This document shows positions 12,040-22,990 of a stretch of 64,000 nt of DNA, piece by piece (position 1 is the first letter of the stretch; each line of letters opens with the position of its first letter). Made by a program: the position numbers and the translations under genes. The stretch spans positions 85,892,520 to 85,956,519 of the forward strand of contig NC_059471.1 in NCBI RefSeq assembly GCF_018139145.2, read 5' to 3'. The notes under the pieces are model-generated. The model made no database searches. It was given only the letters and a program-made list of their open reading frames with translations, and was not told where the DNA came from. This stretch comes from Gymnogyps californianus. Its lineage: Eukaryota > Chordata > Aves > Accipitriformes > Cathartidae.

Positions 12040-12624
12040 TGTCCTGGTTTCAGCTGAGACAGAGTTAATTTTCTTCCTAGTAGCTGGTATAGTGCTGTGT
12101 TTTGGATTTAGTATGAGAATAATGTTGATAACACACTGATGTTTTTAGTCGTTGCTAAGTACTGTTTCTACTAAGTCAAGGATTTTTCAGCTTCTCATGC
12201 TCAGCCAGCAAGAAGGCTGGAGGGGCACAAGAAGCTGGGAGGGGACACAGCCAGGACAGCTGACCCGAACTGGCCAAAGGGATATTCCATACCATATGAC
12301 GTCATGCCCAGTATATAAACTGGGGGGAGTTGGCCAGGAGGGGCGGATCGCTGCTCGGGAACTGACTGGGCATCGGTCGGCGAGTGGTGACCAATTGCAT
12401 TGTGCATCACTTGTTTTGTATATTCTAATTCTTTTAGTATTATTATTGTCTTTTTATTATTATTATCGTTATCATTATTTTCCTTCCTTTCTGTCCTATT
12501 AAACTGTCTTTATCTCAACCCATGAGTTGGGTTTTTTTCAATTCTCTCCCCCATCCCACTGGGTGGGGGGAGTGAGCGAGCAGCTGCGTGGTTCTTAGTT
12601 GCCAGCTGGAGTTAAACCACAACA
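12040..12624 (+). mobile_element. Solo ERV LTR, family A copy 2 (intact target-site duplication)
   Basis: This copy is closely related to the one at 3690-4286. It begins TGTCCTGGTTTC, ends AACCACAACA, and is flanked on both sides by an identical CCATT duplication, which fixes its boundaries. It keeps blocks missing from copy 1: the GGCTGGAGGGGCAC stretch near 12215 and the GAACTGACTGG stretch near 12360. It has a CRE and TATA box (12297-12319), a TTATTA-rich stretch (about 12437-12478) and a TATTAAACTGTCTTTATC polyadenylation-type region (near 12495). No internal retroviral genes remain. It is antisense within the presumed 5'UTR intron of the receptor gene. Confidence 0.95.
12297..12319 (+). 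promoter_or_regulatory. LTR core promoter: palindromic CRE followed by TATA box
   Basis: A perfect TGACGTCA (12297-12304), the binding site of CREB/ATF factors, is followed within about ten bases by TATATAAA. This is the U3 promoter of the solo LTR. In copy 1 the CRE is degraded to AACGTCA, and in copy 3 to GACATCA, so only this copy keeps the full palindrome. Confidence 0.7.
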
Positions 12625-15600
12625 CCATTCTAGTCTCAAACTAGGTCTCTTCCAAGCAAAACCAAGCTGCACATCTATTACTCCATTTTATGGGGAAATC
12701 TCTTCTTTTGTACAGTAAACCATCTATCCATAGTGATGTATTTAGACAACAAATCAAACACAAATTCCAGCATCCCTTGCCTCTACTACCTAGACATCAA
12801 GACTTGAAATGGGAATGGGATGGAGCCCAAAAATACTCAATGGCACCCACAAGTTTAGCCATCAATGCTGGTAAGTACTGAAGCAAACTGCTTGCTCTGC
12901 ATCACATATAATATTGATTCAGAATGCTCCTACATTCCCTGCATTTAGTTTCCTCCTTAAGCCTCAGTTCTGCAAAGAGATACACATGAAATGAGCTGAC
13001 TAGGACAAAGGTTTACTCCTGTACCATCAAGCATGCCTTCTATTTGGTCTGGTAGACCTCATTAGACAATCACGTTAGTGCCCCATCCACCAGAAATAAC
13101 AACTGCGTTCCAAGAGTCTAAATTTGAGGGCAGGAGCCAAGACATTCCTGGTTCTGACTCCAGCTCTGCCTGAGTGCTATGTAGCCCTGAGGAGTTTGAA
13201 TAGACCTTCCTCTAACTCAGGCCTTCCAGAGTGAGCTTTGCTAATATTTGTCCAGTGTTTAAATGAAAGGCTGTAACAAATACTTTCAGCACATTTAGGT
13301 TTTTATCCCCTCTGGTTTTTTTTATATTGTTCTCACTTCCTGAGGTGGGCCCGGCAAAGACAAATGGGGACAGAGGCACAGCTTCTTGTTGACAGAATAC
13401 AGTCACATCAAGAACTCTGAAGCTATTCAAAGCTATGAATGTAGATTAATGGTCCCAGGGACAGCAATAAAATCCAGATAGCAGGAAAGTGAGTAAATTT
13501 ACAAAGTGAAATCCTGACATGGTCACAGCTCAATTGACTTTTTGCAAGACTGTGGACATTTATGCTAGCTCAAGATTTGTTCCAATATCCGGATAAGATA
13601 TACAATTAGAAGAGTTAGGAAAATAACATTAGTGTTTGTTTCTTTTTGCAACAATGCTGTTTAGACACTACCAAAGAAAAAGATGCTACTAGATGCTGCT
13701 TTGATAGGTTTTTTTAGATTTTTTAAAGAAAAAGCAAGATGTAAAATACGATTTCACCATATCTATTGAAATAAAGATCACGATACATTCCAAAACATTT
13801 GGACATTATGTTTCTCTTAAACTTATTTAAGCCCTGCTTTGTATTGGAATTCTAAAGCTCTACTCTTAATAATGATCCTGAAAAGTAACGTAATTGTAAA
13901 TATATAGTTGTGGACATTATAGAATTAGGCATAAGAAATTTTTTTCATTTGTTATTCATTTTGTTCATTTGTTCAAATGAATGTTTTTATTGTTCGTTAT
14001 AATAGATGAATACAGCATGACTCACAGACCCCAGCATGAATCTGCATAGTTTTTGCAGTAGGATGAAAAATTTTCACTTGTAAATCAAGCAAATCTAATC
14101 AAGTACAACAGCTACTGGGCACAACTACTGAGCCACCCAAGTGTGGGAAAGAATTCTATGCACAGACTACAGGTAAAGATATAAGTGGCTGTCTTTACTT
14201 TCTCACTTACTATTCTCAAATAACAAGTAAGTCACTTTTATTTACAAAGAACTTACTGCCTGAAATAGAAGAGAATACAATCAATTACTTTTCTTTATGG
14301 TCAGTGAATAAAATGGAAATTCGGAAAACAGAAAGTAAGGGCTCAGGCATAAATCTGTTCCCTCTTGTTTGCTCTCCATGAAGAGTGCTCTATTTTGACC
14401 AATGACAATCTTGTGGCATTGGTACCCAGGTTTCACAACATTTCATACCATGTCATTAATTTGAAAGCAAAACTAGAATCGATAGAACTTTTCTTAAAAC
14501 AAATGAACAAACATACTTTGAAAAATCAGATGGTTGTTTTGTATGTTGTGTTATACATGTTGCAGTTCTGCATTAATATCACATTCTCTGGAAATTAAAG
14601 AGGTTACTGGAAACAAAGACAGGAAGATGGTATAAAGAGGAGTCTGTATTCTTATCATTAGTATTAATTAGCTTATGTCATGCTATTGTACTAGTTTTTT
14701 GATGGAATTGTCCTTCAACACAATGGGAGTTTTACCTGCCTAAAGAGCACAGAGTTTCTGCAGGAGAAGTTACTGAAATCTAACAGGCTGACCAAGACAA
14801 ACACTGACAGGGAGCCCTCTGCAGAAGGACAGGCAGAATAGAGGGATGAAGGTCAGTAAGCTGACAGCAACTTACAAGAGCAGGCAAAGAAAACTGTTAA
14901 AACCAAGGCCTGTAGGCTTTTACCGTGTTTACTCTGCTGTGCCCAGCTTTGTACCTCTGAAAGATGAGTAACATTATTTGAAGTTGATGTTTTTAAAGCC
15001 CTTCAGCTAGCTAGTCAGTCACAGGTATTGACAGTGAAAGGACTTGGAGCCCCAGGAAACTGGGCTTGTGTTACAAATACAACTGGAAGGCAGATGAGAT
15101 GTAGTCTGTGCCTCTGCGACCAGCCTCAAGGGGGACTGCATGGTTCAGCTCCACTCAAAGTGCAGGGTAAGAAATCTGGACTGCTTTCCAAGTGTGCACC
15201 CACAGGTGACATATCAAGAGATACAGGGCTTACCTTAAGCCACTGCTTCCCTTGTATTACAGCAGATATATTTTCAATAGGCTTAAAGCCAAGGAAAGTG
15301 CAAAATGTAAATACAGCTGTTCTGTGCTGTAGTGTACTTTGTTAAATCACTTTTTGACAAATACACTCAAATTTTACAATTCCTGTTGAATATATCTATT
15401 TACTGACAGTCTTTAAAATTTAAAAAACTATTATTTCTTTTATGCCAAGTTTTAGCCAGAGCAGGTTCTCACTGCCAATGCATAAACTGTTGGTAACAGA
15501 AACTTATGTTGGAAGTCATGACCTGAAACAATAAATCATTTACTTCTAACCATGCTGTCTACTGCTGCACTTCATGCTGTTTTGTTCAAGTCACACTTAT

Positions 15601-17591
15601 TTCATCCATAGTCTTTGGGGCTGATGCTGTCTACTTTTGTAGTTTTTAATAAAAATATTTCCCAAATTTATAGAATTTACTGCTGAGGAGGAAGGTAATA
15701 ATGAATGGTAAGCTTCTGGCTGTTGCTCTGTGACAGTCTCCATTATTCAAATCTATACCAGGTGACAAAAGGCAGAAAAGCGCAAGAGAAACATCATACT
15801 GCCCAGGTACGAGAACTTCTTGATGCCTTTAATTACTTTCAGAAACGTAAGACTGTAGACTCCTTCCACCAACCCCTTATATTTTCCAGACTGGAACCAA
15901 AATGTAGTAAAGTTTTAATGTTATTTTTAAATTTTGGCTGAAGCAAGTTAGATGTAATAGGGAGGACGCTTATGTTGGAAAGTCTTACGTCACTGTGAAT
16001 TTTGGCACATACAGTATTCACTGACTTAACAGCAGAAGTAGCACCATTGATTTAAAAATGTTGTTCCATGGGGGTTTTTTTAATGTGTTTTTCCAGAAGA
16101 CAGTAATAGGATTATTACTGTCTGATAATAGCTTGGTTTTCATTAATTTTCTCCAATGTTTATCAAAGGCTGTAAAAACAGGCATACTGTGTTCTACACA
16201 GTCACTTTATGTAGACTGGTGTTTATGTAGAACACCAGCTTTTTCTAAGACTGCAATGGTAATGTGTGGAGCCAGTTCAAGGACCTTCCAAACATGTCCC
16301 CCGACATAAATCTTTACTGTTTTCAAAAATATTAAATGTTTTACTTTTTAATAAGATGGCTTACAGACAGCAACAAGCCATTTTAGTTACAGATATCAGT
16401 CTTCTGCAAAACTCATAGCTCATTGGTTCAGTTCTTAACAGAAATAAACAGGAGGAAAAACTCTCCAAGAAATCCATTCTTTTGCTTAGTCTTTCAACTG
16501 CTGCAGGATACTGGTATTGGAAAGATTTTTTTGTTGTTGTTGTTATTTTACAAATACCAAGCTGTGCAAGCCAAGGTCTGCCCTCAGTTCAACTCATAGA
16601 TCTCCCCTTAGATTCATGTAAAAGTGTAAGCTTAATCATTAAGGTTTCTATAAGTGGATTCGTGAGTGTAATATGCTATTGGATGGCTCTCCATTACAGA
16701 CCTCAGTGCCAAAAAGCACTTTTGGTACTTAATTCTCTCTTACAGTAACTTGTGTCATTGTATATAGTGCAAAAATGGAACAGGGGACAATTTCAAGCAA
16801 GTTTTTGTTCCCTCTTAGCCAGTTTGGCAATGTTTCACCTCCTCATATCCAGCAGCCACCTGGGAGATGAGCAAGAGGCCTCTTTCTAGCTCTTATAAAA
16901 GTTCTGCACTATCCAGGAAATCCTCTTCTGCTTTGTGTATTCCCTCGAGAGAACAGTATTATCCACACACTCTATTAAATCTTCTAGAGCAAAATAAAAG
17001 GTCCTTCAGTGACAATGCCTGAGCAGGTTTCCACTTCAAAGATTTTACAAAGTACTGATGAAGCATAAGAAGCAGAGATGTAATAAAGTAGTTATGTTTG
17101 TCACAAGTCTGGTTACTTCAACTACAGGCAGGTTGTTTATATTTTCATTAATGATACTTCGGGGTATAGGGGTATATAGGTTCCATGGGGGGGAAATAAC
17201 AAAAGAAGTGTTCTGCAGAGTAGAAGACTGAAAGTACAACAAAGACTACATTTAAGTTGGCACATAGAAAAAGATTAAAGAAATGCTAGATATGCACCTT
17301 GAGCCATGTAAAAGGGATGAGGAACGGTGTACAAAGATATAAGCACAGAAAAGTAGACAGAGTTTTGCAAAACCTTTATATTCAGTAACAGGACTTGAAT
17401 TTGATGCAGAGAGAAAGAGGGAAGAACAAAGACTTTTCTAAAGCTGGAACATTCAAACCAGTGAAAAATATAAGCAGGCTGTAAGGAATCAAGTGAAGGC
17501 CAGGCATGCCAGAAAGAAGACTGTTCAGCTCATGCTTTCAATTTTCCTACTTTTCAAAAATGAGACCTGAAAGTTTATTTCATCTTACTGT

Positions 17592-17616
17592 GGGGGCGGG
17601 GGGGGGGGGCAGGGGG
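17592..17616 (+). repeat. G-rich run with G-quadruplex potential
   Basis: The stretch holds G runs of 5, 12 and 5 bases separated by C and CA. The 12-base run can supply two G-tracts, so four tracts are available for an intramolecular quadruplex. On the minus-strand transcript it would be a C-rich run. Length may be unreliable because of the homopolymer. Confidence 0.75.
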
Positions 17617-20600
17617 CAGAAATAGTTGTTTCTGCTCAGTTTACACTTTCCTTCCCACTCTCCTTTCCATGCTCTCTTGGCTTGAACAGCAGCACCCTAA
17701 AAAAGAAATTATATTATGATTTCATCCTAAGCTTCACTTTGTGGACTTAACAGGTCTCTTGGATCTTGCACTTGAAGCTGTTAAAATTTCTCTGGAAGCT
17801 AAGAAGCACAATACTTGGTGGAGGTTTTTTGTTTGTTTTTTTTTCTTTTAAACAATCTCTCAGACTGTTTTAATCAACAGCCCAATGACCAAAATTAATA
17901 GCTTGTACCAAAGAAATAAAGCTCATCAGTTTTGAAAGATGGATGCACTGAAGCAAGCACCTTCCAGAATCCCACTACAACTCTGACTAGGAATATGTCA
18001 TCACTACCCTATACAGCCTAAGGAAATACAGTCAGTTTGGCACCTCAGTGTTCACATGAGGTAAATATTTAGGGGTCCTCTATTAAGACATTCTAGGAAA
18101 CGGGGTTATGCCAGAACAGCGTTCTGGGCCTCTTTTAGCACTGCTCCTCCTTAGGGTACAATGTAAGTCTATGGAGCACAGGGGAAAGGAGACGTACCAT
18201 TGCCAGGACAAGCCCCATAATCAGTTGTTAGGGAAAGAAGGGGAGGCAAAGTTCCAACTGGAGCCCACATTAGACTAATACAACTGAAACAAGTTAGTCA
18301 ATAGCAATCATTCTTAAATACTTGAAAGTCATCACACAAGAGAGTAGATGACTTCAAAGCAACTTCAGAATAATTTATTTAATCCAGCACCCTTTCTGTG
18401 TGCAGCCCTCACGAACATATCAGCTCAGAAAATTTACTTTGTAAAACTACACTCCACATGGCTTCTTTCACCATCACCACCTCTATTAAAAAAGTGATTA
18501 GCCTTCTTACAAATAAACCACCCGAACCACAATGCTGACTTGCTGAAACATAGATAAGGGTGAAAAAAAAGAAAGCATTTTTTAATTAAAGTTATATGAA
18601 TAGTTGGACTATGCTATGAATAAGTAGTGACGGAACGAAGTCCCCCAGACTTCAAACCAGGAAGTAACAAGTATTATCAGAAACCCACTCACTCAGCTTA
18701 TGTCCACAATTAATTTGGTGCAAAAGAAATAAAGATATTCAAGGTCTGGTTGGGAACTCAGAAATTAAATGTGGAATTTGGCAAGATTTACAATCAGGCA
18801 TGCCCAGATGTCTATTAAATCCAGGCAGAGAGCCACAGTCATTTTTTCTCTAAAGAATATAAAAGGGATTTTTAAGAGAATATTTAAAACACTAAAAGTA
18901 TCAGTAAAGAGATGTCGGGTTTTGTTACGTGGGCACAATAATGTTTCCATAATCAGCATACTCACATTATTCATTTTCTTGCTAGTACTACCATTTCTAA
19001 ATGTGTCACATCTTGTCAAACATGACAAATTCTGGCAAACCTACTGATGGATCTCTTAGGCCTTAATTCTTCAATGATTCCGTTAAGGAACACCATAAAT
19101 GAGAACATACACAGTGCTTAATTTGTGAGTGCTTGTTCTTTTTTGGCAACTAAGGCATCACCTGAGGTACTCGTCTCATGCAGATTTCAGAAAACAGAAA
19201 TAATGTGATAAATTCTAGTAATTTCCTCTAAATTCTACAGAGTAAAAAAGTATTTTAAGTAGACTGGGGAACTTTATAAACGATTTCTTTTCCATACACT
19301 GTCTCATCTAGTATAACTGACGTTCTACATGGTTTTTTTAAAGTAAACAAAAATAAATAAATCATGTTACAAACTACAGTTTTTCTCTGAGATGTTAAGA
19401 ACGCTGTGTTTCAGTAGCCAGCAGAATAGGACCTAGAATGGAAGAACAAAATCACTGTTTTAACAAGGCACTAGCTGAAAAGCAGCTGTTGTGTCAAACA
19501 ATAATTAGGTTTCTGGGTTACAGCGCTCATCAGTAAATGAAAAACAGAAAATGCTGAGGCTGGGACTTTAGCTGCCAAATACACTTCTAAAATCTTGTAT
19601 CACTTCCACTACATATTACCTACAATAAAACTGTCCTGAAGCCGATGTAAGTAACACTCACAGATTGAGCACCTGTGGTATACAAGATGTTCAGCTCACA
19701 GCTGGAGACAAATCCATGTGACTCATGCAGGGAGGAGTTTGAGATCCATTTTTTTGTCTTTGATTTAAAGTCAACTACAAAGGATCTTTTGTCCACCCTG
19801 AACAACAATAAATTTCAAAGATATTTTGGCACAAAAGGAATGCAAGACTCTCAAATAATTGAGTCCTATTAATTACCGTATAGTTACACAAGCCTGTCTT
19901 TTCACAGAGCAAGTATAGATCCTTTCCAAATTGTAATTCCACCAGGAATTTATGACTGGAAAAAATAAGACCCTCATAATCATGAGCACCTATCTAATAA
20001 ACATGAAATGATTCACTCTGCTCCCTTCTCATTCACAAGCTGAGCAGCACCTACCAGTGTCCTGCAACAAATTAATATTCTCTAAATCCATGCATCTGAA
20101 AAAAGAGCAAAGCTTTTAACTGAACCTAGATACAATAATAGCACGTTAAACTTACCATTTATCAGAAAGCTAACATTTCAGGCCAAATAGCATGCCTTAT
20201 TCATGCCAATTCTTCTGTTGAAGTCAACAAGTTTAATTATATGAGCTACCCTGATTTTGGCCTTCAAATAATCTAATCTACTATTCCACTGAAAACATAA
20301 AATTCCAAACTCAAGTGTAGTGATCAGTTTTAAACCTATACTGTGTTTGCCAAGGCCACTGATCATGTTATATATTAAGAACTAAAAGCTGTCCAAATTT
20401 AACAGTTATTCTCTCATGAAGTCCAAAACTTTCTCAATCTGCCAACATTCTACAGTTATTAGTGGAAGACCTGACTAAAAGCATTCACAGCACAAAAACT
20501 GTATAAATTGAGCAATTAACTTGAGAATGGGAATTTAGTCCTTTATCTCTCTCCAGCTGGCTCTAATTTGAGCAAATTTCTGTTGATGTATTAGAAATAG

Positions 20601-22082
20601 AAGTTTAACATTAAATTTGGAAGGCACTGAAGAGAAAAAACATGCTCACAAACTCCATCTGATCTATAGAATTACCTTAAGATACTAAAGTAATATAAAT
20701 AAAGATACTAGTAACTTTAGTTCACTTGGTGTCTGACTGCCACAGCAGAAATAACATAATACTAGCTTGCAGCATAAGTAGAAAATTTTGTGGCCCCGAT
20801 TCATATCTGAGCAAACTTTGTTTACACGCAATTTCTTTCCTGCATCTTCTTTCAATGCATTCCACTTTAGAGATTGTCTTTATCAAAAAGTTGTAAGTGT
20901 GCTTCCTCAGTGAAGACAAGTACTTGGAGAACCTCCTAAGCAAAGACACGTTTTCTGCTCTTTAGTTTAATTCAACAAACGCATTTCTGGCCACCCGGCA
21001 GAGGACCAAATCCTGCTTGTTTCCCCCATGCAAAAAGTTACAGAAGTGTACTTTCCAGTTTAGGAAGGAAGGGCTAAAGCCATAAGCTTAAAGCTTAAGA
21101 ACAGGATTATCAACTTGCGCAGCTCTCTTCTAATGATGATGTATGCTGTTAGCCTATGCAAGCAAAAGGAAGAAATGCGTTTTGAGTAGACACATAATGC
21201 CAGCTTTACCTTTTCAGCACAAGTGACAGAGCTGAAGACCCAACTAATTTGCTTTGGGACTGAGTAACAGACCTGCATGCCTGAGGTTGTAAACTCTATT
21301 TTGGCTCACGTTGAAGCTCATTCTACCACGTCTTCAGCATTACTATAACTGATCTCATGTAAGTCAAAACCAGCCCGGACTTGTACAATCACGTTTAATT
21401 TGCTGGATAGGCATGCCTTTAGAAGGCTAGTGAATTAGTTTACAAACATTTCTTCAACATTTCCGCATAAATCAATGCAAGACAATCACACAGTAAAAGC
21501 AACAGAGTTCAGTACTGTTATAAATACTACCCATCAATGACAAAATCTATATATTTGCAAAGCAAAAATAAACACAGCTAGGAAAAGATGCTTCCAGTAT
21601 GCTTAGCCAGTGTAAAGGGACATGACAAAAAACAGACAAAAAAAAAACCTTAAAACAATTATTGTGCACAACAGGTAACTCTGAAGACATTTTACTTTCG
21701 GTGATACAGCTTACCTTGCAGAATGTACGAGAAACAAGCAGCAGAAACTTTTGAGCTGAATATATGCTCAGCATCCATTCCCACAGAAAACGTGTGTGAG
21801 AGCAAAACCTGACCCAGCCTAGAAATACAGTCCCAACGGGACGCTGCCCTAGCTCTTTATCGTAAACTGCATTCAAACCCTACTGACGCGTCAGTCAAAA
21901 TCACTCACTTTTTAAGCCGATTTAAATACATGACTGATTTTTTATGACCGTTGATTAAGCGCTTAAAATAAGGCTGGAAACCAGAAGGAAACCTTTCCAC
22001 CAGCAGCACCGAGAAATATACCTGGTAAGAAGAGCAGTCCCCATCAACACGAAGTCAGAAACGTGTCCCCCGCAGCCCCTTA

Positions 22083-22084
22083 CC
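22083..22084 (-). other. Candidate minus-strand splice donor in the CpG island (1)
   Basis: The minus strand reads GGCCACG|GTAAGG, close to the consensus donor. It could end an untranslated first exon that joins the acceptor at 9961. Which island donor is used cannot be told from sequence. Confidence 0.35.
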
Positions 22085-22480
22085 GTGGCCTCACACCCCG
22101 CACCGGCCCGGCCCCGAGTGCCAACGGCCACCAACGGCCCCAGCAGCGCGCGGCCCCCGCCCCGGTCCCACAGCACGCTTTGCGTTCGCAGGCGGGATCT
22201 CCCCTCAGCCCCCCCGGGACTGCGCTTCCCTCGACCAGGCGTGCCACTCAAGGGGAGGGATCCGTGAGGGGGACGTGACTAAGCGGGAGCCGCGGGGCTT
22301 GGCTGCGGAGGTCGAAGCTCCCCGACCTGCCCTCCTCCGCCCGCCACGACCAGCCTCGCAGACAGCTTCCCGCTGGACCTGTCTGCCCTCACCCCGGTCG
22401 TCCCTCCGGGGAGGGTCGGCGGGAAAGCCCATCCCCAGAGAGCCGCGCACCTCTGCCGTCCAGCCCCGGAGAGTCGCTCA

Positions 22481-22482
22481 CC
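22481..22482 (-). other. Candidate minus-strand splice donor in the CpG island (2)
   Basis: The minus strand reads GGGCTGAG|GTGAGCG, a strong donor. It would give an alternative untranslated first exon. Confidence 0.4.
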
Positions 22483-22603
22483 TCAGCCCGGCAGCGCAGG
22501 GCGACTCCCACCTTCGCAGCCCGCCGCGTTGCCGGTCCCTCCTCGCCCTCGAGAGCCCGCCGCCTCCGGCCGCCTCTGCCCCCGCGAGCCGAGCAGCCGC
22601 TCA

Positions 22604-22605
22604 CC
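22604..22605 (-). other. Candidate minus-strand splice donor in the CpG island (3)
   Basis: The minus strand reads GGGGCCAG|GTGAGCG, the best donor match in the island. A start site a few hundred bases to the right would give a GC-rich noncoding first exon. Confidence 0.45.
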
Positions 22606-22621
22606 TGGCCCCGGGGGAGCG

Positions 22622-22645
22622 CCCGTCCCGTCCCGTCCCGTCCCG
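22622..22645. repeat. (CCCGT)n short tandem repeat in the CpG island
   Basis: Four CCCGT units plus a partial CCCG run in tandem, within the putative promoter or first-exon region. Confidence 0.85.
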
Positions 22646-22851
22646 CGCCGCCGCCCCACCGCCCTGCCCGCTCGGCACTGGACGCAGGAGACGCGGCGGC
22701 CGGCCCCGACAGCTGGGACAGCCGCTGGACGCGGCCGGGGGGCGGAGGCAGGCGAGGGAGGTGCTGCGAGAAGCCGAGAGGGAACCCGGCGTGGCGGCGG
22801 CCGGCGGGGCCGCCTGGGAGCGGCCCCCGCGCCCCCTCGGCAAGGCGGGCC

Positions 22852-22869
22852 CGGCGGCGGCGGCGGCGG
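22852..22869. repeat. (CGG)6 trinucleotide repeat in the CpG island
   Basis: Six uninterrupted CGG units precede a TGC interruption. On the minus strand it reads CCG. This is short and in the range common to promoter islands. Confidence 0.9.
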
Positions 22870-22990
22870 CTGCGGGCGCCTCCCCGCTCGGCGGCCCCGC
22901 GGGTGCGGGCGTCGTCCCGGGCCGCTGTGGGGAGCGCAGGCTTGGCGGGGCAGCTCCTGAGGCGTGCGGCTGGCCGGGGGCAGGTTGAAG

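Larger units (their letters stand above)
9961..22059 (-). other. Presumed 5'UTR intron between promoter CpG island and start codon
   Basis: About 12 kb lies between the acceptor at the start-codon exon and the CpG island. If the island is the promoter, this is a large first intron. It contains an (AC)8 microsatellite, one solo LTR (12040-12624) and a G-rich run (17592-17616). Other open frames, such as those near 10.2-10.6, 15.0-15.3 and 21.5-21.9 kb, have no recognisable domain or splice support. Additional untranslated exons could be hidden here; sequence alone does not show them. Confidence 0.45.
22060..22990. promoter_or_regulatory. CpG island, likely promoter of the minus-strand receptor gene
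   Basis: Composition changes sharply near 22060 from AT-rich to very GC-rich with dense CpG, and returns to AT-rich near 22990. It includes SP1-type GC boxes such as CCCGCCCC near 22155 and a GGGGCGG-like stretch near 22738, a (CCCGT) array and a (CGG)6 run, and no TATA box that I see. Long open frames on both strands arise from the lack of AT-rich stop codons and show no domain. Good minus-strand donors lie within it, consistent with a noncoding first exon spliced to 9961. A divergent plus-strand transcript is also possible. Confidence 0.75.
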
